From: Limnephilus marmoratus
Taxonomy: Eukaryota > Arthropoda > Insecta > Trichoptera > Limnephilidae
Reading direction: 5' to 3'
Length of the DNA stretch: 64,000 nt
Assembly (NCBI GenBank): GCA_917880885.1
Contig: OU862909.1
Location: 32,858,405-32,922,404, forward strand
The position numbers and the translations under genes were made by a program. Below the pieces are notes generated by a model. The model did no database searches. It had not been told where the DNA came from and worked only from the letters and a program-made list of their open reading frames with translations. Of this stretch, positions 57,406-64,000 are shown piece by piece. Every line of letters starts with the position of its first letter. Within the stretch, counting starts at the first letter, position 1.

Positions 57406-58346
57406 TGAGGGAGCGGTCCGTATCGGTAGAGACGGGAGATAAATGAAAGGCGTGCAGTCGATGTGTGAGTCAGTCTTTATTGTGGCTACGTAGCGGAGGT
57501 CGATGCGGAGCGGGAGCGGAGTGGAGTGATGCTGCTGCGTGGTGAGTGAAGATGAAGGTCAGGACATTACGGCGGTGAAGATCACAGGTCTTCAGGAAGC
57601 CGGCGTGTTGCCCTACACCATGGCGGTGTAGACGTGACCTTGGTCCAGGCGGTCGATCGACGTCGTGTTGACGGGATATGGCGGCTGTGTGTCCAGTGGG
57701 TCGGAGCACACACGTGACGCAGGAAGGAACCTTGAGAGGCGATGAGGTTGCTGCTCGTTGCAGGATGAGGATGCTGGCGCGTTGCCAGTTGTTGTTGCTG
57801 CTCGTTGCAGGATGTTGGATGATGGCGCGTTGCCGGTGGTGGTTGTGGTAGCTGCTCGTTGCAGGGTGCTGGTTGACATCTCATGTCGAGATGGTAGTCG
57901 GAGAGGTTCCTCGAAGGTGCTGGAATGTTCCTGTGTCACGCTGGATAAATTGATGTTCACGGTTGACAGCGCGAGGCCCGTGCCCCGCGCGGGCAGGTAC
58001 TTAGTCGCGACACTGCTCGTTCTGAGTTCCTTTATCGATGAATGAATACTGAGGTACTGACTGACTCCGAGCCGGCGAGCGCGGCTTATATACCCGTGGC
58101 AAGTAATTAATTCTCGCGGTAGGTAATGCGGCGAATTCACGTAAAGGTGAGAAATCGCTCGAACTTTCTGCGGGCACTTGAACGGTACAGCCAGACGTTC
58201 TAGGTCTTTCGCCTAGGTGGCGGTGTTTATTTACGATGCGCCAGTTACTACCACGCTAAGGTAGGTATGCCTTATCTTCCAGCTCATTCTGTGGAGGTCA
58301 GTGGCGCTGCGGTAAATTTTGCAGAGCGGGTTAAGTAGCCGCTACA
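57406..58346 (-). repeat. 5' LTR of the TRIM
   Basis: Minus strand TGTAGCGGC...CCCTCA. Contains GGGTATATAAGCCGCG (TATA, about 58085-58100) with an initiator-like TCAGTCAGTACC about 25-30 bp downstream, and AATAAA near its 3' end. The 175-aa minus ORF here is repeated in the other LTR and is not a protein gene. Confidence 0.85.
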
Positions 58347-58350
58347 AGGT

Positions 58351-58729
58351 GATGCACCACGTCGTGTAAAATTCAGAATCAGGCCGCTTACAATAAACAC
58401 TCTTCATGTAGATGGCGATAAGGTTTAAATTCCCGTACGCCTATTTTGATTTATTCAAGGAAAAAACTTCACTAACAAAAGGCGTGTTTTATTTTGTTTT
58501 GCGAAGCTCAGGCATAAATAATTAAATGTTTTAGGATCATTTGCTAAAGAATTTAATTTTCCGTATTATACAAAAAAAAAACATAACGGAAAGGGGGTTC
58601 GTAAGTAGAGGACTTTAAACATTAAAGGAGGTTTTATAGGCCTGATGCTTTATTTTTTTCAGGGCCTGTAAAAAGACTAATCGAAAAAAATATTGATTAT
58701 TTCAAAGACCGTGTTCTATTCGGAGTTTT
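58351..58729. other. AT-rich stretch, nothing recognised
   Basis: No ORF or repeat supported. Confidence 0.25.
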
Positions 58730-59062
58730 TTTACATTAGTTCCACATAGGAGACCCCGAGAAAAATATGCTGTGTACAGGGTGGAGGGAAAGGAAGGAGA
58801 TGAAGTTCTGGGACGGAAAAGAGTACGAGGGGTGGGTAGGAATCTGGGGGGCAGTCCAGTCAGTCCAGTCAGTTGACGGACGTATGAATCTATCCCTCCC
58901 ATTGCGGCGCAAGCCGATGTTCCTGCTAGATAGGTCACAATCTCTCTCAACCAGTCTCTCCCGATCCGGTCCGCAACGCAGTAGATGGGCATAAAAATTC
59001 GCCGCCAAGACCTAGATAAACCTCACCCCATGAACCCGGGAACTCGTGTTAAATCGCCAAAC

Positions 59063-59499
59063 GGGCGGTCCGTTTGATAATTCTCCCATCTTAACAGACG
59101 GATTGCAGTCTTTAGAGCACAGGCGTCAGGTGGGAATGCTTTCCTTGTTCTACCGGTATTTCAATGAAAGATGCTGCGAGGAACTAGCGTCATTGATCCC
59201 TTCGGCACCAGTGCTTAGTCGGGAAACACGCCAAACGCGTGCGAAACATATCTACGCGGTTGAGATTTGTCACATGAGAACGGGTCGCTTCTTCGGCTCG
59301 TTCTTTGTTCAACAGCTCGGCTGTGGAACGATTTGCCGGCCTCCGTGTTTCCTTCTTCCTACATTATGGGTCTCTTCAAGACCAATGTTCATTCCTTCCT
59401 TTCCTCAAAAAGACCCTCCACACATCATCTCAGATGACATAGGCCCTGAGGGAAATAATTTCCCTCAGGGCCTCCTGTGTGGAGTTAATGTAAAAAAAA
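59063..59499 (+). pseudogene. Non-LTR retrotransposon ORF2 C-terminus with full 3' UTR hairpin
   Basis: Translation includes LQSLEHRRQVGMLSLFYRYF, CCEELASLIPSAPVLSRETR, AVEICHMRTGRFFGSFFVQQ; a frame change then gives ARLWNDLPASVF-like sequence. These are the conserved C-terminal blocks of CR1/jockey-type ORF2. The 3' UTR carries a 15-bp perfect hairpin (59441-59473) and an A-run. 5'-truncated. The 163-aa ORF (59046-59537) crosses from SINE through LINE back into SINE and is not a gene. Confidence 0.8.
59441..59473 (+). other. 3' UTR hairpin shared by LINE and SINE-like family H
   Basis: AGGCCCTGAGGGAAA pairs exactly with TTTCCCTCAGGGCCT around TAA. Same position relative to the 3' end in H1 (about 5946), H3 (about 43922) and H4. 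A likely recognition structure for the LINE reverse transcriptase. Confidence 0.75.
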
Positions 59500-59553
59500 G
59501 AACTACTTGGGATAACCTATGGCAGAGGTGTTGGTAATCCAATAAATGGTTCC

Positions 59554-59780
59554 CGGGGCGGCGGTACCTATAGCCGCCTCCCAACATAAAATACATCTAA
59601 GCGACCTAACTTTCAAACCAAAATCAAAAGCTTTTGCATTGCTTAGTATTGTATACCTTCCTTTGGTAATTTTTTTGTATTTAGAAGGTTGCTCGGGGCG
59701 GCGGTACCTATAGCCGCCTCCCAACATAAAATATATCTAAGCGACCTAACTTGCAAACCAAAATCAAAAGCTTTTGCATT
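59554..59780. repeat. Direct repeat, 87 bp, period 140
   Basis: 59554-59640 and 59694-59780 share CGGGGCGGCGGTACCTATAG, CCGCCTCCCAACATAAAAT and AATCAAAAGCTTTTGCATT. The first copy contains the family H 5' end. An intervening ATACCTTCCTTTGGTAATTT recurs at about 60240. Confidence 0.75.
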
Positions 59781-60570
59781 CACTTTCTTCGAGGGCCTAC
59801 CGGGAAGCCGGCTTAGGGGCGCGGACACCGAGTCTCGCTTGCGACTGAACTGATGGCTCCGCTTATCCTCAATGGGACTGCCGGATGACTGTAGCTCAGC
59901 TGCTTTGGTTAAGTCAAACAATCTCATCAAAATATGTATTTTTTTTTATTCTATTAATTTTTCTCCCTACATATTAACAAACTTTTATTTCAGCTAGATC
60001 AGGTGGCGGAGATGAGACGTTGCACTGTGAAATAAATAACTAACAACATGTACGCACTCGCATACTGCCTGCTAACAATGTATGCCCGGACATTGGGGGT
60101 CTAGAGTCATTTTAAATAAAAAGTAGCTTCTTTATAAATAAAAATTAGAGTCCTGACGAGTACGGTGAAGGAGGAAACCATCTGTTTTCTTAGAACGCAG
60201 TGGGAAAGTGGTGGGCAACCTCCAATTGCTTAGTAGTGCATACCTTCCTTTTGTAATTTTTTTTTGTATTTAGAAGGTATCTGTATCTGGTTGTTGAGAT
60301 TTTTTCTATTTTTGAATGAGTTAGTTACCCATTTCACTGTGTATATTTGTGCTACTTTGAAATTGAAGCATTAAGTTCCGCCTAGTTTCCTTTAGATTTG
60401 ACGTGTTTACAAACAGTATGCACTCGGTCAATTTAGCAACATCGCAGAGCGTTAAATTGAATCAAGATAATAATGGGAATGCGATCAGACTGTTTAGAAT
60501 ACAAATATTATCCTGACCGTGCTATTTAAAGGAAAATCAGCGATAGACAACATAACCTTTAAACAGTAAA
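59781..60570. other. Stretch without a supported gene
   Basis: 60235-60285 repeats the TTAG-AT--TATACCTTCC / GTATTTAGAAGGT segment of 59643-59690. The remainder is unassigned. Confidence 0.3.
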
Positions 60571-60576
60571 ATAATT

Positions 60577-60790
60577 AGGACGGGTCGTTTCACAGAATTA
60601 GAATAATTTATCAAATTTCAAATTTGAAAGTCAAGTTTTGTAAAAGTCCTATTCAAGTTCTGTTATTATTCAAGTATTGTAAACAAACAGCCCATGATGA
60701 AATAATAACAGAACTTGAATAGAACTTTCACACTACTATAATTTTAACTTTCAAATTGGAAGCATTGTTCAAATTCAGTGAAACGAAAGA
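60577..60790. repeat. Palindromic MITE-like repeat, copy 1
   Basis: ATTCAAGTTCTGTTATTATT and AATAATAACAGAACTTGAAT are inverted about a 35-bp centre, inside outer inverted TCAAATTTCAAATTTG-like ends. Shares ends (ACGGGTCGTTTCACAGAATT) with copy 2 at 63308-63530. Confidence 0.65.
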
Positions 60791-61002
60791 AATTGGAACA
60801 CTATTATTCAAAATATTTTTAAAAAACACCATGGAACAAACAACAAAAAAACCATCAAAAAAAATTCCAAGTTGTGTAGTTTTCTATTGTTGTACATGTA
60901 CATATTGTACAGAGAAGAACTTTAAGAAACGTTGCTTAATAAGAAAATCAACCCGCAAAACACATTTTACTTATAATAAAGCATCTATTTTCAAATATCT
61001 TT

Positions 61003-61085
61003 TTTTGGCCTCGCTGAGGTTTGAACTTCCTACCCAGTCATCGGAATTAACCGCGCTACAAACCAGGCCAAATCCGGAGTAGGTC
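61003..61085 (-). mobile_element. Possible tRNA-derived SINE head, minus strand
   Basis: Minus strand has TGGCCTGGTTTGTAGCGCGG (A-box-like), GACTGGGTAGG, and AAGTTCAAACCTC (B-box-like TTCAAACC) at tRNA-like spacing, then A7. Single copy in the window. Confidence 0.4.
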
Positions 61086-61191
61086 CGACATATATTTCGT
61101 ATATTAAGGCTCTGCAACCGGGCCCGAAAAGAAGAAGATGGAGAGATACGAAATTACGAATGTTAGAGGAGAGCGCTAACAGCGACAAAAT

Positions 61192-61480
61192 CGATGCGAA
61201 AATTGCGAAAATGTTTAATAAAACACGACTCGTTTAAAATAGAGCAAAAATCTCCCGGGCATTATCTTAAACAGCATTTAAAGAAACACTGTGAATTTTT
61301 CATACATATAACTTGTAAAATAACTGAAACAAACGTGTTAATTGAGGGAATTTTATATAATTTGCGTTTCGGCGTGGGCAAAGTCTAGATATTATCTTCA
61401 AGAATAACATATATATTTTTTAAGAGCTTTAAAACTTACCGTGTTTAAGGGAAATATGTAATAAATCGGTACAAATCAAG
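61192..61480 (+). repeat. Family J dispersed repeat, continuous copy
   Basis: Contains both blocks found separately at 16755-16880 and 17525-17720, without the intervening DNA. Confidence 0.65.
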
Positions 61481-61649
61481 GTTGCGGGCCCTTAAGTGAA
61501 TTAATTTCTCAAAATTTCAGAAACAATTGTATATTTATGTTTGCCTATTGATGAATGATTGACACCAATAATTGGTGCATTGTCGTCGAAAACGGGCCTA
61601 TCTGCCGAGTTTCAGCTCGATCGGGTGTGGGGAAATGGGTAAATTTCCA

Positions 61650-62228
61650 CTTTTATTTATTTATTTATTTATTTATTTACGGACAAATAGTCCAATTAAC
61701 AATATAACAATAAACACGAACAGAAAAGAAAAAAAGAGAGATCACAATGAAAGGAGATTACATATAGATGAAGAGCATTGACAAAATACATTTAATATAA
61801 AAGTACATAGAGAAGATAACTACAAGTAGCTTGAAGATGGATTTAAAAAGACTTTAAAAAACCACTTTGCGTAACGACTGCCGAAAGTCATTTAGGCTTA
61901 CACCAAAAAATTCAATGCTTTGATTTGTGTTGACAAGTCTGGACATTTTGGATAAAGGAGAATGATATCCATAATTAGTAGAATGTTGATTGAGGAACAG
62001 CAATTCATTATTTCGGAGTCTACGGGAAGGAATGTTGAACTGGATGAGTTGTAACAAAGCAGGTGTGTCAGTAATACTGTTGATAATTTTGAAAATGCAT
62101 ATTAGATCAGAGTCCTTTCTACGTTTTTCTAAAGAGGAAATGTTTAAAGTTTGTTCAATTTCATCATACGAGTATTCTCCTCTTTCAAGTCCTAACCTCC
62201 AAGCACTTTGACTGTGACTGGACACCAC
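61650..62228 (-). pseudogene. Jockey-like LINE ORF2 C-terminus with AAATA tail, minus strand
   Basis: Minus frame of 124 codons (62228-61854): ISSLEKRRKDSDLICIFKII, TDTPALLQLIQFNIPSRRLR and IEFFGVSLNDFRQSLRKVVF. The 'LEKRR--D---IFKII' block and terminal 'LNDFRQSLRK' are typical of jockey-type ORF2 C-termini. The + strand TTTATTTATTTATTTATTTA at 61655-61680 is the element's 3' tail, about 180 bp beyond the stop, so orientation and end agree. 5'-truncated. Confidence 0.7.
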
Positions 62229-62229
62229 A

Positions 62230-63300
62230 TCATTCCAGAGACTTTTTCAGAAAAAAACCTTGAAACAATTTAATAAAATATTAAAAATAATTATTATCCT
62301 AAATATAAAGAATTTTGAATTCTGAAAGGTTTGGGTCCACTGGGGTACAGTCTACAGCCGTAGATAGCCGTTATAGTTGTACGGATTTTCAGAGGCGTTT
62401 CCGTTGAAGATACACCAAGTGCTTAAATAACAACACTCGGCTCACCTATTTGCAAACTCTCCTTGATGTTGCCTATAATCTACACTACAGAACTATATAC
62501 TGAACACTGATACTAAGAGGATTTCCGAACACGCTCAATTTGGGAACGTGGGAAATCGCTGACCCCATCTTGCAAATAGAGTTATTTACAGCTAGCAGAT
62601 TAATACTAAATTTAAGTCAATAATAAGATTAAGGTATTTATTTACAGGTGAGTCACGAATGAGGCTATCTTCTCATTTTTAATGAAGTCTTCAATATTAC
62701 TTAGTAAGTTTCTGTGAGGGAAACAAAATATAGGTATGCTCCAAAATCCAAACCCTCTGACCACTATGTAAATATCGTAAAGGTTTTTGAAAGGCGTCGT
62801 ATCATCGAAATAGTTCAGTACGAACGTCAAAATGTCGTAAAATGGTCGTAGATATGGTGAATTGGCGGCCCTTGCTTATTGAATGGTAAACTATTCTAGC
62901 ATAATATGATGAAGAGTGTCTTCGAAACACGCAATAATTTCGATGTTCCCGAAGAACAATGTCTGTCCTGCTAAAAATTGAAAATCGTTTTGTTGCCTTA
63001 TTTTAATTTCATTTTGATGATTTAAAAGTCTGTATTTTCGGGATTTTAAATGAAATGCAATATATCAAAACAATACTATATTTCTTGATCTCAAAAATAG
63101 TAAAAATGCAGAAACGAAACTTTAAACAGCTCTACTACAAAACCACAATATCGACATTGTTTTTGGGACCATCGATTTATATTATAAAAATAATATATGT
63201 CCTACAACACCGTGGTTCTATACAACTATTGAAGGGTTATTCTAGGCAACAAGAAATAGATAAAATTTCTCATAATAGTCGTTATCGAAGTAACATCTTG
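62230..63300. other. AT-rich stretch, no supported gene
   Basis: ORFs at 62642-62830 (-) and 63055-63309 (+) resemble nothing I know. Confidence 0.25.
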
Positions 63301-63307
63301 AAACGCT

Positions 63308-63530
63308 AAGGTGTTTGTTTCACATAATTTGAACAATTCGTCAAATTTCAAATTTAATATTGAAGTTCCGTAAAAGCCTATTCAAGTTCTGTTATATCCA
63401 AGTACTGCAAAACTACCGGCCCATACTGAAATAATAGCAGAACTTAAATAGAGCTTTAACAGAACTTGAATTTTAACTTTAAAATTTGATGAATTGTTCA
63501 AATTCTGTTCAAAACAACCCGTCCTGGCAG
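63308..63530. repeat. Palindromic MITE-like repeat, copy 2
   Basis: AATTCGTCAAATTTCAAATT (63330) and AAATTTGATGAATT (about 63483) are inverted, with TATTCAAGTTCTGTTAT and inverted CAGAACTTAAATAGAGC inside. Ends AACAACCCGTCCTGG. Same family as 60577-60790. Confidence 0.65.
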
Positions 63531-64000
63531 TAAAGTTGTTGTAATGAAGAGTGTTTCTAGTATAGGGATTGCATGAATGATTTGATCAGTGAGATCATAT
63601 TTAAAACAAGTTAGGTAACTTTTAAAAGCTAATTCAAAAATGTACAGTATTTAAAAAAAACGTGGGCATTTATAAATTGTGGCAATATTCGTATATCATC
63701 CTTTAGATAAGCACGTCATTTATAGGATTTTTTAAAATTATTGATTATCCCTAAAAACCAAAATTAAACAAAATATAATCCTAGAGCAATATTAATCTGT
63801 GTGAGAACAATCTCGCAAAAACCATAAAACTAGGATTATTTTAAAATATTACAAAAAGCAAAGACTAATTTGGTAAAATTTTAATGCGAGACGATTAAAA
63901 TGCTTCTTTTATTATTGCAGTTTAATCTTTCAGAAATTAGAGCTACGGAATTAAAATATCGATGTTTTTAGGAGTGATTGATTTTCCGTAAATAAATAAT
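63531..64000. other. AT-rich stretch to window end
   Basis: Nothing recognised. Confidence 0.25.

Larger units (their letters stand above)
56261..58346 (-). mobile_element. Miniature LTR retrotransposon (TRIM-like), nearly intact
   Basis: Two direct repeats of 940-941 bp (56261-57200 and 57406-58346) flank a 205-bp internal region, and the whole is flanked by a 4-bp TSD AGGT (56257-56260, 58347-58350). On the minus strand each LTR starts TGTAGCGGCTAC and ends CGCTCCCTCA. The internal region starts with a primer site complementary to tRNA-Trp and ends with a GGGAAGGGGG purine tract. No gag or pol. I see about two differences between the LTRs (one 1-bp indel, one substitution), implying very recent insertion. 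Mobilisation must rely on enzymes of another element. Confidence 0.9.
58730..59590 (-). mobile_element. SINE-like family H element, copy H5, split by a LINE
   Basis: 3' part at 58730-59062 and 5' part at 59501-59590 on the minus strand. The gap holds the + strand LINE 3' end. Joining the parts gives CGCCAAACG next to CTTGGG-ATAACCTATGG, as in other H copies, with some loss at the junction. Confidence 0.7.

Noticed and set aside
57613..58140. 175-aa minus ORF, duplicated at 56467-56994, with 100-aa and 95-aa companions
   Set aside because: Lies entirely in the TRIM LTRs. The duplication is the LTR pair, and the composition reflects GC-rich tandem words (GCTGCTCGTTGCAGG), not a protein.
59046..59537. 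163-aa + ORF as a host gene
   Set aside because: Crosses a SINE-LINE-SINE nest; its recognisable part is LINE ORF2 C-terminus.

Overview
This is eukaryotic nuclear DNA: AT-rich, intron-bearing, and crowded with retrotransposon and DNA-transposon debris. An arthropod, most likely an insect and plausibly a moth or butterfly, fits the mix (Penelope-like, R4/Dong-like, RTE-like, jockey-like and Ty3/gypsy fragments, hAT and mariner derivatives, TTAGG-like pentamers). The order is inference from repeat style, not proof. There are no operons, CRISPR arrays or bacterial features.

The only host gene I can support is an LMO4-like LIM-only protein on the minus strand. Two exons are visible, 24835-24647 (most of LIM domain 2) and 18996-18747 (end of LIM 2, basic tail, stop). 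They join in the same phase across a 5.65-kb intron full of mobile DNA. LIM domain 1 and the promoter must lie at higher coordinates, probably outside the window.

Layout. 1-8.4 kb: AT-rich DNA with a 1.6-kb dispersed repeat (family G), a LINE 3' end, a Penelope-like terminus with a hammerhead-like motif, and an inverted pair of SINE-like elements. 8.4-9.8 kb: a solo LTR and an RTE-like fragment. 11.1-11.4 kb: a palindrome carrying a second hammerhead-like motif. 12.7-13.1 kb: four 95-bp tandem units. 17.8-18.1 kb: a perfect palindrome with pol III B-box-like sequence. 18.7-24.8 kb: the LMO4-like gene, its intron holding a mariner MITE, a decayed hAT element and a TA-flanked foldback element. 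25.1-26.8 kb: a LINE fragment, a perfect 104-bp inverted repeat with a third hammerhead family, and a Penelope-like GIY-YIG remnant. 29.1-29.75 kb: an unclassified inverted-repeat element with 13-bp direct repeats. 31.3-31.9 kb: second family-G copy. 35.4-37.65 kb: LINE remnants and a TIR element. 40.0-43.35 kb: Ty3/gypsy pol with one in-frame stop. 43.4-45.1 kb: third family-G copy broken by a SINE-like element and a Harbinger-type MITE. 45.9-47.95 kb: 5'-truncated R4/Dong-type element beside TAA repeats, then T78. 48-56 kb: MITE, LINE, SINE, RTE-like and foldback elements. 56.26-58.35 kb: a young miniature LTR retrotransposon (TRIM) with nearly identical LTRs, a tRNA-Trp primer site and a 4-bp TSD. 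58.7-59.6 kb: a LINE 3' end nested in a SINE-like element that shares its 3' hairpin. 60.6-63.5 kb: palindromic repeats and another LINE remnant.

Most notable: three sequence families of Penelope-associated minimal hammerhead-like motifs, each with a loopless self-complementary stem III and one extra nucleotide before stem II; the tRNA-Trp-primed TRIM; a LINE/SINE pair sharing a 15-bp 3' hairpin; and the 13-bp-TSD element. All calls are by eye from sequence; no database search was possible.
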